A DNA stretch of 64,000 bases from Comamonadaceae bacterium (GCA_027488255.1 JAIYBZ010000035.1:328937-392936); one strand, 5' to 3'; counted from the stretch's first letter, positions 33,165-42,704 are shown. Program-made: numbers and translations. The notes: generated by a model from the sequence alone, not told the origin.

Positions 33165-34631
33165 TCAACGTGGCACCAAGAAAACCGACTTCTCTTGCAA
33201 CTCAGATTGCACCAGCCCACTCTCTTGAAGCGACTGGATGTTGAACACAATCGGGTGAGAGCCAGCAGCTGCGGCATCGTAAGGCAATTGCAGCCTGACT
33301 GAAACCCACAATGACTCGGTGGACGCCACCTGCACATCGCTTTCAGTGACCAAAGCCAAGTCAGGCAAACCCGAGGCCGACAAACGGAAATGCAAGGGCG
33401 TTTCGGCGGCGTTCATGATCTGCAAACGGTAAACGTTTTCAATTTTTCCGCCGGAAACGATGCGGGCCAGCGCAGCACGGTCGCGCACCACATCAACCTT
33501 GAAAGGCTTACGCAGAGCCAAACTGGTGAGCAAGGCCGTCACCACCACGAGCAAAATACCCATGTATATCAGCACACGCGGGCGAAACACATGACGCAGT
33601 GTTTGTGCTTGCGTCCAACCATTTTGAAGAGCGTGTTCGGTAGAGTATTTCACCAAGCCGCGGGGATAGCCCACTTTGTCCATCACCGTGTCACACACGT
33701 CGGCGCAAGCACCACAGCCAATGCACTCGTATTGCAGTCCTTTTCGAATGTCGATGCCCGTGGGGCAAACTTGCACACACAGCGTGCAGTCGACACAAGC
33801 GCCCAATCCCAGTTGACTGGCATCGGCTTTTTTGGAGCGTGCGCCACGCGGTTCTCCGCGCGCAGCATCGTAGGTCACGATCAGCGTGTCTTTGTCGAAC
33901 ATGGCGCTTTGAAAGCGCGCATAGGGACACATGTATTTGCAAACCTGTTCGCGCATGAACCCGGCGTTGCCGTAAGTGGCGAAGGCATAAAAGAACACCC
34001 AAAAGACTTCCCAAGAGCCCATTTGGCCCATGAAGAAGGCCATACCCAAATCTTTGATGGGGGTGAAATAGCCGACAAAAGTAAAGCCCGTCCACATGGC
34101 AATGGCCAGCCAAAACAGGTGTTTATAGACTTTCTTGACAAGTTTTTCGAGCGACATTTTTTCGCCATCCAGACGCATACGCGCGCTGCGATCGCCTTCA
34201 ATCTTGCGCTCCACCCACATGAATATTTCGCTGTACACCGTTTGGGGGCAGGCATAGCCACACCACAAACGCCCCGCAATGGCGGTGAACAAAAACAAAG
34301 AAAAAGCCGAGATGACCAAGATCGCGGTCAGATAAATAAAGTCTTGCGGATACAAAACCAAGCCAAAAATATAAAACCGTCGCGCGCCCAAATCAAAAAG
34401 GACGGCCTGGCGCTGGCCCCACTCTAACCACGGCAGCCCATAAAAAACCAGCTGCGTCAACACCACCATGATCCAGCGCCACTTGGCAAAAATGCCTTGC
34501 ACCGTACGGGGATAGATTTTTTTGGTCGCTTCATAAAGCGACACCATCTGCACATCCTCTTCAGAAGATGCAGCGTCACTCACGGGCACGATGGGCACCA
34601 CTTTGCGAGATGGGGTTTCTGGGGAATTCAA
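33165..34631 (-). CDS. ccoG: Cytochrome c oxidase accessory protein CcoG
   Basis: A 488-residue membrane ferredoxin-like protein required for copper delivery in cbb3 oxidase maturation. Several membrane helices lie in the first half. Two [4Fe-4S]-type Cys motifs (CVDCTLCVQVCPTGID and CIGCGACADVCDTVM) fall near residues 280-320, and a C-terminal immunoglobulin-like domain follows. Additional Cys occur at CGYACPQTVY. A strong terminator (34643-34676) separates it from ccoP, so it may have its own promoter or depend on read-through. Confidence 0.92.
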   Translation of the reverse strand: MNSPETPSRKVVPIVPVSDAASSEEDVQMVSLYEATKKIYPRTVQGIFAKWRWIMVVLTQLVFYGLPWLEWGQRQAVLFDLGARRFYIFGLVLYPQDFIYLTAILVISAFSLFLFTAIAGRLWCGYACPQTVYSEIFMWVERKIEGDRSARMRLDGEKMSLEKLVKKVYKHLFWLAIAMWTGFTFVGYFTPIKDLGMAFFMGQMGSWEVFWVFFYAFATYGNAGFMREQVCKYMCPYARFQSAMFDKDTLIVTYDAARGEPRGARSKKADASQLGLGACVDCTLCVQVCPTGIDIRKGLQYECIGCGACADVCDTVMDKVGYPRGLVKYSTEHALQNGWTQAQTLRHVFRPRVLIYMGILLVVVTALLTSLALRKPFKVDVVRDRAALARIVSGGKIENVYRLQIMNAAETPLHFRLSASGLPDLALVTESDVQVASTESLWVSVRLQLPYDAAAAGSHPIVFNIQSLQESGLVQSELQEKSVFLVPR

Positions 34632-34642
34632 ACCTTGACCTT

Positions 34643-34676
34643 AAAAAAAGACAGGACACCTGCAGCAGGTGTCCTG
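34643..34676 (-). terminator. Rho-independent terminator after ccoP
   Basis: On the minus strand CAGGACACCTGC and GCAGGTGTCCTG form a near-perfect stem followed by TCTTTTTTT. It lies between ccoNOQP and ccoG, marking the end of the oxidase structural operon. Confidence 0.85.
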
Positions 34677-34704
34677 AACTCAGAGGGAATGCAAAGGCAC
34701 GACC

Positions 34705-35622
34705 TTATTTACTGGCGGCAACCGTCCGGTTGGACAAGCCCCAGACATACGATGCCAGCACATGAATCTGGCCTTCGGTCAGCTTGTTGGCTTGGGCTGG
34801 CATGGCGTTGACCTTGCCGTTGGTCACAATGTTCACGATGGCGTTTTCGCCCCAGCCATGCAACCAAATATCGTCGGTCAAGTTGGGCGCACCCACGGCG
34901 TGGTTGCCCTTGCCATCCATGCCGTGGCAAGCGGCGCAGGCACCAAACTTGGATTTACCCAATGAGGCCCGCAAAGAATCGTGTGGGCTGCCCGACAGGC
35001 TGAGCACATAGTGCGCCACGTTGCGCACATCTTCTGGCGTGCCAACCGCCGCAGCCATGGGGGGCATATTGCCGTTGCGGCCTTGCGTCAATGTGGCCTT
35101 GATGAGGTCGGGCGTACCACCGTACAACCAATCGGCATCGGTCAAATTAGGAAAGCCTTTGCTGCCGCGTGCATCTGAGCCGTGGCACTGCGCACAGTTG
35201 TTCATGAACAAGCGGTCGCCAATGGCCTGGGCCTGCGGGTCTTTGGCCACTTCTTCGGGGGGCATGCCACTGAACTTGGTGTACAAAGGCGCCACTTCGG
35301 CGTTGGCCTTGGCCACTTCGGCATCGTATTGACCGGCCGAGGTCCAAGCAAATTGACCCGCCGAACTGCCCGCACCCGGATACATGGCCAAGTAAATCAG
35401 CGCAAAAATAATGGTGATGATGAACAGGCCCACCCACCATCGTGGCAGAGGGTTGTTCATTTCACGCAAATCACCGTCCCAAACATGGCCGGTGGTGTTG
35501 TCGTTGGCCGTCATGGCCTTGGCTTTGCCGCTGAACCAGAGAAGGATCAAGCAGGCAATGATGCTGACCAGCGTGATGCCGGCCACATACAAGTGCCAGA
35601 AGTTGCTGATGAAGTCACTCAT
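34705..35622 (-). CDS. ccoP: cbb3-type cytochrome c oxidase subunit III CcoP
   Basis: A 305-residue membrane-anchored diheme cytochrome c, electron entry subunit of the cbb3 oxidase. Two membrane segments lie near 8-32 and 62-84, and two heme-attachment motifs, CAQCH and CAACH, occur at about residues 141 and 228. Met ligands lie in NMPPMAAA and AMPAQAN. It follows ccoQ by 35 nt and is followed by a terminator. Confidence 0.94.
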   Translation of the reverse strand: MSDFISNFWHLYVAGITLVSIIACLILLWFSGKAKAMTANDNTTGHVWDGDLREMNNPLPRWWVGLFIITIIFALIYLAMYPGAGSSAGQFAWTSAGQYDAEVAKANAEVAPLYTKFSGMPPEEVAKDPQAQAIGDRLFMNNCAQCHGSDARGSKGFPNLTDADWLYGGTPDLIKATLTQGRNGNMPPMAAAVGTPEDVRNVAHYVLSLSGSPHDSLRASLGKSKFGACAACHGMDGKGNHAVGAPNLTDDIWLHGWGENAIVNIVTNGKVNAMPAQANKLTEGQIHVLASYVWGLSNRTVAASK

Positions 35623-35657
35623 TGGGGTTCCTTTGTTTTTTTGGGGCTGAGGACAAT

Positions 35658-35798
35658 TCAGTCGTCCTGACGAAACGGCAACTGCGCCGCCTCGTCAAAA
35701 TGGGCCTGGTTCCGGCGAGACATGGCCCACCACACGATGCCCATAAAGATGGCAAAGGTGAGCACGGTCACAACAGAGCGAAGAAGGTTGATGTCCAT
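35658..35798 (-). CDS. ccoQ: cbb3-type oxidase small subunit CcoQ
   Basis: Forty-six residues, starting MDINLLRSVVTVLTFAIFMG with a single membrane helix, followed by VWWAMSRRNQAHFDEAA. Size, position between ccoO and ccoP, and the W-rich end of the helix match CcoQ/FixQ, which stabilises the complex. Confidence 0.88.
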   Translation of the reverse strand: MDINLLRSVVTVLTFAIFMGIVWWAMSRRNQAHFDEAAQLPFRQDD

Positions 35799-35810
35799 AA
35801 CGGGCTCCGT

Positions 35811-36437
35811 TTATTTGCGGTGAATGCCCATGCCTTGCAGGTAGGCGATCACGGCATCCATTTCAGATTTGCCCTTGACGTCTTCTGCGGCCTTGGCGAT
35901 TTCCTCGTCGCTGTAAGGCGCGCCCAGCGTGCGCAAACCCTTCATGTGCGCAGGCAAACTGGCACCGTCGACAGGATTCTTTTCCAACCATGAATAGGCC
36001 GGCATGTTGGACTCGGGCACCACATCGCGGGGGTTGTTCAGGTGAATGCGGTGCCACTCATCGCTGTAGCGTCCTCCCACGCGGGCCAAGTCCGGCCCGG
36101 TGCGTTTAGAGCCCCACTGGAAGGGGTGGTCGTAAACAAACTCACCGGCCACCGAGTAAGAACCGTAGCGCAGGGTTTCTGCACGGAAAGGACGGATCAT
36201 TTGCGAGTGGCAGTTGTAGCAGCCCTCGCGCACATACACGTCACGGCCCGCCACTTGCAGCGCGGTGTAGGGCTTCAGACCCTCGATGGGCTGGGTGGTG
36301 GATTTTTGGAAGAACAAAGGCACGATCTCGACCATGCCGCCAAACAGCAACACGATCAGGATCAGCACGATCATCAAAAAGTTGCTGGTCTCGATTTTTT
36401 CGTGGGAGAGACCGCCCGATTTTTGGTTTTGAGCCAT
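35811..36437 (-). CDS. ccoO: cbb3-type cytochrome c oxidase subunit II CcoO
   Basis: A 208-residue monoheme cytochrome c anchored by one N-terminal helix (about 18-40). The heme motif CYNCH is near residue 79 in the segment [14 protein letters not shown], and the Met ligand is probably in ESNMPAYSW. It passes electrons from CcoP to the catalytic subunit CcoN. It starts 13 nt after ccoN. Confidence 0.95.
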   Translation of the reverse strand: MAQNQKSGGLSHEKIETSNFLMIVLILIVLLFGGMVEIVPLFFQKSTTQPIEGLKPYTALQVAGRDVYVREGCYNCHSQMIRPFRAETLRYGSYSVAGEFVYDHPFQWGSKRTGPDLARVGGRYSDEWHRIHLNNPRDVVPESNMPAYSWLEKNPVDGASLPAHMKGLRTLGAPYSDEEIAKAAEDVKGKSEMDAVIAYLQGMGIHRK

Positions 36438-36450
36438 TTTCTATTTCTCC

Positions 36451-37887
36451 TCAGGCGTGGGCCGTCAAGCTGGGAATCTGCACTTCAACCGAACGGCCTT
36501 GGGTCGCGGTTTTGAAGACGTTCCACAACATCACACACATGCCGCCCAGGTACAACAAGCCGCCCAGCAAACGCAACACATAAAACGGGTAGGTGGCTTT
36601 CACAGACTCGACAAAGGTGTAAGTCAAAGTGCCGTCGGCGTTGACCGCGCGCCACATCAGGCCCTGCATCACACCGGCGATCCACATCGCAGCGATGTAA
36701 ATCACGATGCCAATGGTGGCGGTCCAAAAGTGCAGTTCAATCGCCTTGACGCTGTACATTTTTTTCTGACCAAACAGGCGAGGAATCAGGTAGTACATCG
36801 AGCCCATGGTCACCAAACCCACCCAGCCCAAAGCGCCTGAGTGCACGTGGCCCACGGTCCAGTCGGTGTAGTGCGACAAAGCGTTCACGGTTTTGATGGA
36901 CATCATCGGACCTTCGAAGGTCGACATGCCATAGAACGACAAGGACACGATCAAGAAGCGCAAGATCGGGTCATCGCGCAGCTTGTGCCATGCGCCCGAC
37001 AAAGTCATGATGCCGTTGATCATGCCGCCCCAGCTGGGTGCCAACAAAATCAACGAAAAAACCATGCCAATCGACTGGGTCCAGTCGGGCAAAGCGGTGT
37101 AGTGCAGGTGGTGTGGGCCCGCCCACATGTAGGTGAAGATCAAGGCCCAGAAGTGCACGATCGACAGGCGATACGAGTACACGGGGCGTTCCGCTTGCTT
37201 GGGAATGAAGTAATACATCATGCCCAAGAAGCCAGCGGTCAAAAAGAAACCCACCGCGTTGTGGCCGTACCACCATTGCACCATGGCGTCTTGCACACCG
37301 GCATAAGCCGAATACGACTTCATCATGCCCACAGGCAAAGCCGCGCTGTTGACCAAGTGCAACAAGGCCACCGCAATGATGAAGGCGCCAAAGAACCAGT
37401 TGGCCACGTAGATGTGACGCACCTTGCGGGTGCCGACGGTACCAAAAAACACCACCGCAAAAGCCACCCAAACCAAGGTGATCAAGATGTCAATCGGCCA
37501 CTCGAGTTCGGCGTATTCTTTGCCGCTGGTGTAACCCAATGGCAAAGAAATGGCCGCGGCCAAAATGACCACTTGCCAGCCCCAAAAAGTGAATGCAGCC
37601 AACTTGTCGCTGAACAAACGGACGTTACATGTGCGCTGCACCACGTAGTAGGCCGAAGCAAACAAGCCGCAACCACCAAACGCAAAAATCACCGCGTTGG
37701 TGTGCAGTGGACGCAAACGACCATAGCTGAGCCAAGAAATACCCAAGTTCAACTCGGGCCATGCCAGTTGGGCTGCAATGATCACGCCAACCAGCATGCC
37801 CACCACACCCCACACCACCGTCATGATGGCGAATTGCCGTACAACGGTGTCGTTGTAGGAAGTCGCCTGCACATTGGCAAATTTCAT
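36451..37887 (-). CDS. ccoN: cbb3-type cytochrome c oxidase catalytic subunit CcoN
   Basis: This 478-residue, twelve-helix heme-copper oxidase subunit I reduces O2 with high affinity and pumps protons. Conserved segments include [20 protein letters not shown], the copper-ligand pair in WAGPHHLHY, and [13 protein letters not shown] with heme ligands. The start is ATG 37887 with GAGG 5 nt upstream; an in-frame GTG at 37893 is less likely. An FNR box centred at 37952.5 predicts a start near 37911, 24 nt before the ATG. Confidence 0.95.
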   Translation of the reverse strand: MKFANVQATSYNDTVVRQFAIMTVVWGVVGMLVGVIIAAQLAWPELNLGISWLSYGRLRPLHTNAVIFAFGGCGLFASAYYVVQRTCNVRLFSDKLAAFTFWGWQVVILAAAISLPLGYTSGKEYAELEWPIDILITLVWVAFAVVFFGTVGTRKVRHIYVANWFFGAFIIAVALLHLVNSAALPVGMMKSYSAYAGVQDAMVQWWYGHNAVGFFLTAGFLGMMYYFIPKQAERPVYSYRLSIVHFWALIFTYMWAGPHHLHYTALPDWTQSIGMVFSLILLAPSWGGMINGIMTLSGAWHKLRDDPILRFLIVSLSFYGMSTFEGPMMSIKTVNALSHYTDWTVGHVHSGALGWVGLVTMGSMYYLIPRLFGQKKMYSVKAIELHFWTATIGIVIYIAAMWIAGVMQGLMWRAVNADGTLTYTFVESVKATYPFYVLRLLGGLLYLGGMCVMLWNVFKTATQGRSVEVQIPSLTAHA

Positions 37888-37945
37888 TTTCACCTCTTCT
37901 TTTTAATGACTGTCGTGAGTTTGACCTTGGAGAGAACTTTTCCAC

Positions 37946-37959
37946 TTGATCAAAATCAA
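37946..37959. promoter_or_regulatory. FNR box upstream of ccoN
   Basis: TTGATcaaaATCAA is a perfect match to the FNR consensus. It overlaps the ccoS stop codon, and its centre lies about 65 bp upstream of the ccoN ATG, fitting class II activation of ccoNOQP at low oxygen. Confidence 0.88.
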
Positions 37960-38093
37960 TCGTTTTTCAAAATCCGCTCACCTTCTGCTTCGATATCTTC
38001 AAATTGACCCCGGTGAATGGCCCACCACAGCCCGCCCAAGATGCAAAAGACCAAAGCCACCGACAAGGGAATGAGCAGAAAAAGAATGTCCAT
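37956..38093 (-). CDS. ccoS: cbb3-type oxidase assembly protein CcoS
   Basis: Forty-five residues, MDILFLLIPLSVALVFCILG followed by GLWWAIHRGQFEDIEAEG, with one N-terminal membrane helix and the WW-x-x-x-x-x-QF-D/E motif typical of CcoS/FixS. It helps insert redox cofactors. It begins 12 nt after ccoI, with which it is likely co-transcribed. Its stop codon lies within the ccoN FNR box. Confidence 0.9.
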   Translation of the reverse strand: MDILFLLIPLSVALVFCILGGLWWAIHRGQFEDIEAEGERILKND

Positions 38094-38105
38094 GGTGGTG
38101 ACCCT

Positions 38106-40484
38106 TCAAATCAGTTTTAATTCGAATTCAGGAGCGGCAGATGGTGTAGGCGCAGGGGGCTTTGCCAATCGCAAGGCGTTCAGCACCACCAACAACGAGC
38201 TCAAGGCCATACCCAGGCCCGCCGCCCATGCGGGCAACCAGCCCATCAAGGCCAGAGGAATGCAGGCGGCGTTGTAAACAGCCGCCCACAACAGGTTTTG
38301 CTTCACGATCCGCACGGTTTGGCGGCTGTGCATCACCGTGCTGACCACCGTCTCTAACTGGCCAGACATCAACACAAAATCTGCTTTGGACTGGGCCAAC
38401 GGCACCGCCTGACCCAAAGCAAAAGACACATCGGCACCTGCCAATACAGGCCCATCGTTGAGCCCGTCACCGACCATGGCCACCCGATGCCCTTGCGCTT
38501 GCCAAGCCATGAGTGCCTGCAATTTGTCTTGCGGCTGGCAAGCACTGCGGGCATCGTCAATGCCCACTTGCTGCGCCACTTGGTTCACTGCATTGGACCC
38601 ATCGCCCGACAAAATCTTGACGCTCAGGCCCTGGCTTTTCAGGGCGGCAACAACCGCACGGGCCTCGGGCCTGACCTCTTCGGCCAGCTCAAATGTGGCG
38701 ATCCAACCGTCTGCATCCGCCAAACTGACTTGCAGGTTTTGACCGCCAAATGCAGGCGCTGCGCAGAATGAAGCCGAACCCAATCGCAAAAGCATGGACG
38801 AAGAAGGAGACGAAGACAAAGGCCCGGGCGAAAACAAACCGGCTTGGCCTGCATGCTCCAAGACCCCCTGAATGCCCTGCCCGGATTGCTCCAAAACGTC
38901 TTGCGCCACCATGGCCTCTAGCGCCATCTGTTGCTCGGCGGTTTTGGCTTGGCTTCGCGCCTCTGCCCACAAAGTCCGCGAGACCGGATGCAAAGAATGT
39001 CTGGCCAAGCTGGACGCCCACTGCAAGGCTTGTGCGGCGTTGACGCCAGGCCGCGTATGGGTGGCAACGACCTGAAACGCATCGCGCGTCAAGGTGCCGG
39101 TCTTGTCAAAAATAACGGTGTCAATCGTGGCCAAGTTTTGCAGCGCTTCAAGACGCCGAACAAGCACCCCACTGCGCGCCAATGCCCCCGCGGTGGCCAA
39201 CATGGCTGCGGGTGTGGCCAAGGACAAAGCACATGGGCAGGTGACGATCAACACGGCCACACCGACCATCAAAGCGTGAGCGGGATCTGTGGGCCACCAA
39301 TAAATAGCCGTCGCCAATGAAGCCAGCAACACCACCCCCAAAAAGGGCTTGGCCCATCTGTCCACCAGCAAAGCCATTGAAGGTTTCGAGACCGATGCAC
39401 TTTCCATCAGCGCCACAATTTGCGCGTAGCGGGTCGCCGTGCCCACTTGTTCAATGCGAACCTCCACCGTTCCGCTGAGGTTGTGGCTGCCTGCAATCAC
39501 CCGATCGCCGACTTGACGCAGGAGCGGCATTGACTCCCCCGTGAGCAAGGCTTCGTCCACCTGAGTTTGCCCAGCCAGCACCTGACCATCGCCTGCAAAG
39601 GCTTCGCCCGGCAACACCTCGATCACATCGCCCACTGCCAAACGGCGAATTGAAATGCGCTCCCAGTCTCCCCCTGCCCTGCGTCTGCGCACACTGTCGG
39701 GCAGACGGTTCAAAACGGCCTCCAGCGCGCCAGCGGTGCGGTCGCGCAAGCGCAACTCCAACCAACGCCCCATCAGCAAAAAGAACACAAACATGGTGAG
39801 CGAGTCGAAATAAACCTCGGCACCAAAGGGCCCCTCGGGCTCAAAGGTGCCCAAACTGCTGACCACAAAGGTCACCACCATGCCCAAGGCGACCGGCAAG
39901 TCCATGCTGATCTGGCGCTCGCGCAAATCACGCCAAGCCTTGCCCAAAAAGGGGGTGCACGAGAAAAACATCACGGGCAAAGACAAGACCCATGAGGCCC
40001 ACCGCAGCAGGTGCATGGCCTCGTCTGAAATGTCTCCGGGGGCGGAGAGGTATGCCGGCGTGGCGTACATCATCACTTGCATCATGCCCATGGCCGCCAC
40101 GGCCAATCGCCAAAGCATGCGGCGCGCTTCTTGGCGACGCCGTTCGTGGGCATGGGCATCGTTGGCGGGCAGCGCTTTGTAGCCCAAGCGCTCGACCGAA
40201 CGCATCCACTCGGATGGCCGGGTTTGCTCAGGCGACCAAGTGATCTTGCCGCGGTGACTGGCCGAGCTGATTTGCACCGCACTGACCCCAGGCACCGCCC
40301 TCAATGCGTCCTCGATGCTGATGGCGCACGCTGCGCAATGCATGCCCTCAAACACCACGCTAGAGCTCCAGCACCCCGCAGAGACAGTGTCGGGATGGCT
40401 GAACTCAGCCCACTCGTCTTGCGAATCCAGCAATTGCAGGCGTTTGGCATCGGCATGGGGGGACAAAATATTGACTTGAGTCAT
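38106..40484 (-). CDS. ccoI: Copper-exporting P-type ATPase CcoI/FixI
   Basis: A 792-residue P1B-type ATPase supplying copper for cbb3 oxidase. The N-terminal metal-binding domain has GMHCAACAIS (CxxC), the membrane part has the CPC ion motif in VTCPCALSL, the phosphorylation motif is DKTGTLT, and the hinge motif is GDGLNDGPVL. About eight membrane helices fit. Next to ccoS and ccoN it is CcoI rather than a copper-detoxification CopA. An FNR box lies 41 bp upstream of the ATG. Confidence 0.92.
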   Translation of the reverse strand: MTQVNILSPHADAKRLQLLDSQDEWAEFSHPDTVSAGCWSSSVVFEGMHCAACAISIEDALRAVPGVSAVQISSASHRGKITWSPEQTRPSEWMRSVERLGYKALPANDAHAHERRRQEARRMLWRLAVAAMGMMQVMMYATPAYLSAPGDISDEAMHLLRWASWVLSLPVMFFSCTPFLGKAWRDLRERQISMDLPVALGMVVTFVVSSLGTFEPEGPFGAEVYFDSLTMFVFFLLMGRWLELRLRDRTAGALEAVLNRLPDSVRRRRAGGDWERISIRRLAVGDVIEVLPGEAFAGDGQVLAGQTQVDEALLTGESMPLLRQVGDRVIAGSHNLSGTVEVRIEQVGTATRYAQIVALMESASVSKPSMALLVDRWAKPFLGVVLLASLATAIYWWPTDPAHALMVGVAVLIVTCPCALSLATPAAMLATAGALARSGVLVRRLEALQNLATIDTVIFDKTGTLTRDAFQVVATHTRPGVNAAQALQWASSLARHSLHPVSRTLWAEARSQAKTAEQQMALEAMVAQDVLEQSGQGIQGVLEHAGQAGLFSPGPLSSSPSSSMLLRLGSASFCAAPAFGGQNLQVSLADADGWIATFELAEEVRPEARAVVAALKSQGLSVKILSGDGSNAVNQVAQQVGIDDARSACQPQDKLQALMAWQAQGHRVAMVGDGLNDGPVLAGADVSFALGQAVPLAQSKADFVLMSGQLETVVSTVMHSRQTVRIVKQNLLWAAVYNAACIPLALMGWLPAWAAGLGMALSSLLVVLNALRLAKPPAPTPSAAPEFELKLI

Positions 40485-40518
40485 GTCCCAAAGATACGAC
40501 AGCTCACCTCTTCAAAGC

Positions 40519-40532
40519 TTGACATGCATCAA
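40519..40532. promoter_or_regulatory. FNR box between ccoI and universal stress gene
   Basis: TTGACatgcATCAA matches the FNR consensus apart from one base. Its centre at 40525.5 predicts a class II transcription start at 40567, preceded by a -10-like TAAGCT at 40555-40560, for the plus-strand stress protein. It could also serve ccoI. Confidence 0.75.
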
Positions 40533-40589
40533 TTGTCAAAGCCGTTTTGCCCCCTAAGCTGAAGATCTTTTCACCCTCAGGAGCCGCTC

Positions 40590-41033
40590 ATGTACTCAAA
40601 AATCCTCGTTGCCACCGACGGATCGCCCTTGTCCAAAAAAGCGGTCGCCAGCTCCCTTCAATGGGCGGTGACATGCGGTGCCGAATTGATCGCCATGAAG
40701 GTGGTGCCGCGCTACCCGCAAGCCTATTTTGAAGGCAGCATTCCCCTCACTGCCGAAGAGATTTCGCGAGTGGAGGCGCAATGGACCGCAGCGGCAGAGA
40801 GCCAACTGGCCGCGGTGGCCAAGGCCGCAAAAGCCAAAGGGGTGACCTGCAAAGCCGTGGCGGTTAAATCAGATGTGGTGTCCGATGCCATCATTGCGAC
40901 CGCCAAAAAACACAAAGCCGATTTGATTGTGATGGCCTCACACGGCCGCAAAGGCATCAAGCGGTTGTTGCTGGGCAGCGAAACCCAACAAGTGCTGACA
41001 CACACCACATTGCCGGTCTTGGTGCTGCGCTAA
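40590..41033 (+). CDS. Universal stress protein UspA family
   Basis: A 147-residue single-domain Usp. ATDGSPLSKKAV at the N-terminus and SHGRKGIKRLLLGSETQQVL with LPVLVLR at the end form the nucleotide-binding pattern G-x2-G-x9-G-S/T. The divergent neighbour is ccoI and an FNR box lies 57 bp upstream of the ATG. FNR-controlled Usp proteins are known in other proteobacteria, where they aid survival without oxygen; that role here is inference. Confidence 0.88.
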   Translation: MYSKILVATDGSPLSKKAVASSLQWAVTCGAELIAMKVVPRYPQAYFEGSIPLTAEEISRVEAQWTAAAESQLAAVAKAAKAKGVTCKAVAVKSDVVSDAIIATAKKHKADLIVMASHGRKGIKRLLLGSETQQVLTHTTLPVLVLR

Positions 41034-41041
41034 ACACCCGC

Positions 41042-41068
41042 TGCAGGGACGTTCCAATCGTCCCTGCA
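41042..41068. other. Perfect inverted repeat after uspA
   Basis: TGCAGGGACG and CGTCCCTGCA flank a 7-nt loop. It lies 8 nt beyond the stress-gene stop and lacks a T-run, so it may be a rho-dependent or processing structure rather than an intrinsic terminator. Confidence 0.5.
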
Positions 41069-41085
41069 CTCCGTGGTGGGAAATT

Positions 41086-41145
41086 GGGAAATTGGGGTCA
41101 GATCCCAATTAATTCGGGAAATTGGGGTCAGATCCCAATTAATTC
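41086..41145. repeat. Two tandem 30-bp repeats with internal palindrome (REP-like)
   Basis: Two identical 30-bp units lie head to tail, preceded by a partial unit from 41078. Each unit contains AATTGGGgtcagaTCCCAATT-type dyad symmetry around GGGGTCAGATCCC. The second copy provides the last codon and stop codon of the minus-strand malonyl-CoA synthetase gene. Sequences of this kind occur as dispersed elements in proteobacteria and are sometimes tied to Y1-type transposases, but none is encoded here. Confidence 0.8.
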
Positions 41146-42704
41146 GCAAAGAGCGATTTGTGTTGCTCGCGCAAGAGGTTCTTTTGCACTTTACCCATGG
41201 TGTTGCGTGGCAACTCGGCCACGACAAAACCTTTTTTAGGAATCTTGAAGTTGGCCAGTTTTGCTTTGAGCTCGGCCAAGATGGCCTCGGCGTTGACGCT
41301 TGCACCGGGTTTGGCGGTGATCACCGCCACACCGACTTCACCGAAATCAGGATGTGGCACGCCCACCACCGCACTTTCGGCCACTCCCGGCATGTCGTTG
41401 ATGTAGCCCTCAATTTCAGCCGGATAAACGTTGTAGCCCCCGCTGATGATCAAGTCTTTGCTGCGGCCGACGATGGTCACATAGCCCTTTTCATCGATCT
41501 TGCCGACATCGCCGGTTTTGAAAAAACCATCGGCCGTAAATTCTTCTGCGGTTTTCTCGGGCATGCGCCAATAGCCTTTGAAGACATTGGGCCCTTTCAC
41601 TTCAATGCCGCCAATCTCGTTGACAGGCAAGTCTTTGGCGTCGTCGCCGCGCACACGCAATTGCACACCAGGCAAGGGGAAGCCCACCGTGCCGCCGCGC
41701 CGCTCAGATTGATGGCGATAGCGCGGGTCTGCCGCATAGGGGTTCGAGGTCAGCATGGCGGTTTCGCTCATGCCATAACGCTCCAAGATGGTGTGGCCCG
41801 TGCGTGTCTGCCATTCGTTGAAGGTTTCAATCAGCAAAGGGGCCGACCCTGCAATGAACAAACGCATCGACTGCACCGCGGCGCGGTTCAATGCGGGTTC
41901 AGCCAGCATGCGCACATACAAGGTGGGCACCCCCATGAAGACTGTGGCCTCTCGCATGCGCGCAATGGCCCGCTTGGGATCAAATTTAGACAGCCAAATC
42001 ATCTTGCTGCCGTTGATCAAGGCCCCGTGTATGGCGACAAACAAACCATGCACATGGAAGATGGGCAAGGCATGGATCAACACATCCCCATGGCCCTCGG
42101 GCCCCCCTTTGGTGGTCCAGCCCCAGTAGTCTTTCAGCGTGAGGGCGTTGCTCAACATATTGCCGTGCGTCAACATCGCGCCCTTGCTGCGCCCCGTGGT
42201 GCCGCTGGTGTACAAAATGGCGGCCAAATCATCGGCTTTGCGGGGCACCACCTGGTGACGGTCGCTGTGGTGTGCTGCCCGCTCTAGCAAACTGCCCGTG
42301 CGGTCGTCATTGAGTGTGAAGACATGTTGGGTTCCCGCCTTGAACGCGATTTTGCTGACCCAGCCAAATTGAGCACGACCACAAACCACCACGGCCGGTT
42401 CTGCGTTTTCAATGAAGTAGGCGATTTCTGCACTTTGGTAAGCGGTGTTGAGCGGTAAAAAAACATAGCCCGCACGCAAAGTGGCCAAGTACAGCATCAA
42501 GGCCTCGACCGATTTTTCGACCTGCACGGCAATTCGGCTGCCGTCTGGCAAACCCAGCGATTGAAACAAATTGGCCATCATCGCGGTGGCACGGTCCAGG
42601 TCTTGCCAGGAGTAGCACAGGCCTTCGTCCGTCTCGACGGCGGTGCGCGTCATGTCCGCAGGAAAAGCAGCCCTCAAGGCCGAAAACAAATTGTTGGAGG
42701 TCAT
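41139..42704 (-). CDS. matB: Malonyl-CoA/acyl-CoA synthetase (MatB-like)
   Basis: A 521-residue adenylate-forming enzyme. YTSGTTGRSKGAML is the phosphate-binding loop, GYWRMPEKTAEEF and TGDVGKIDEKGY the ATP-ribose region, SGGYNVYPAEIE the hinge, and PRNTMGKVQKN contains the catalytic Lys. Sequence style and the adjoining Bug binding protein point to malonyl-CoA synthetase. A short-chain acyl-CoA synthetase is the alternative. The start chosen is ATG 42704; an in-frame GTG at 42713 is possible. The stop codon lies in a REP-like repeat. Confidence 0.82.
   Translation of the reverse strand: MTSNNLFSALRAAFPADMTRTAVETDEGLCYSWQDLDRATAMMANLFQSLGLPDGSRIAVQVEKSVEALMLYLATLRAGYVFLPLNTAYQSAEIAYFIENAEPAVVVCGRAQFGWVSKIAFKAGTQHVFTLNDDRTGSLLERAAHHSDRHQVVPRKADDLAAILYTSGTTGRSKGAMLTHGNMLSNALTLKDYWGWTTKGGPEGHGDVLIHALPIFHVHGLFVAIHGALINGSKMIWLSKFDPKRAIARMREATVFMGVPTLYVRMLAEPALNRAAVQSMRLFIAGSAPLLIETFNEWQTRTGHTILERYGMSETAMLTSNPYAADPRYRHQSERRGGTVGFPLPGVQLRVRGDDAKDLPVNEIGGIEVKGPNVFKGYWRMPEKTAEEFTADGFFKTGDVGKIDEKGYVTIVGRSKDLIISGGYNVYPAEIEGYINDMPGVAESAVVGVPHPDFGEVGVAVITAKPGASVNAEAILAELKAKLANFKIPKKGFVVAELPRNTMGKVQKNLLREQHKSLFAN

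Noticed and set aside
36841..38007. A 388-codon open frame antisense to ccoN and ccoS
   Set aside because: It is a His/Gln-rich shadow of the conserved oxidase gene, without a plausible domain.
41086..41145. CRISPR remnant or attachment site
   Set aside because: Two adjacent 30-bp palindromic copies with no spacer, integrase or tRNA nearby fit a REP-like element better.
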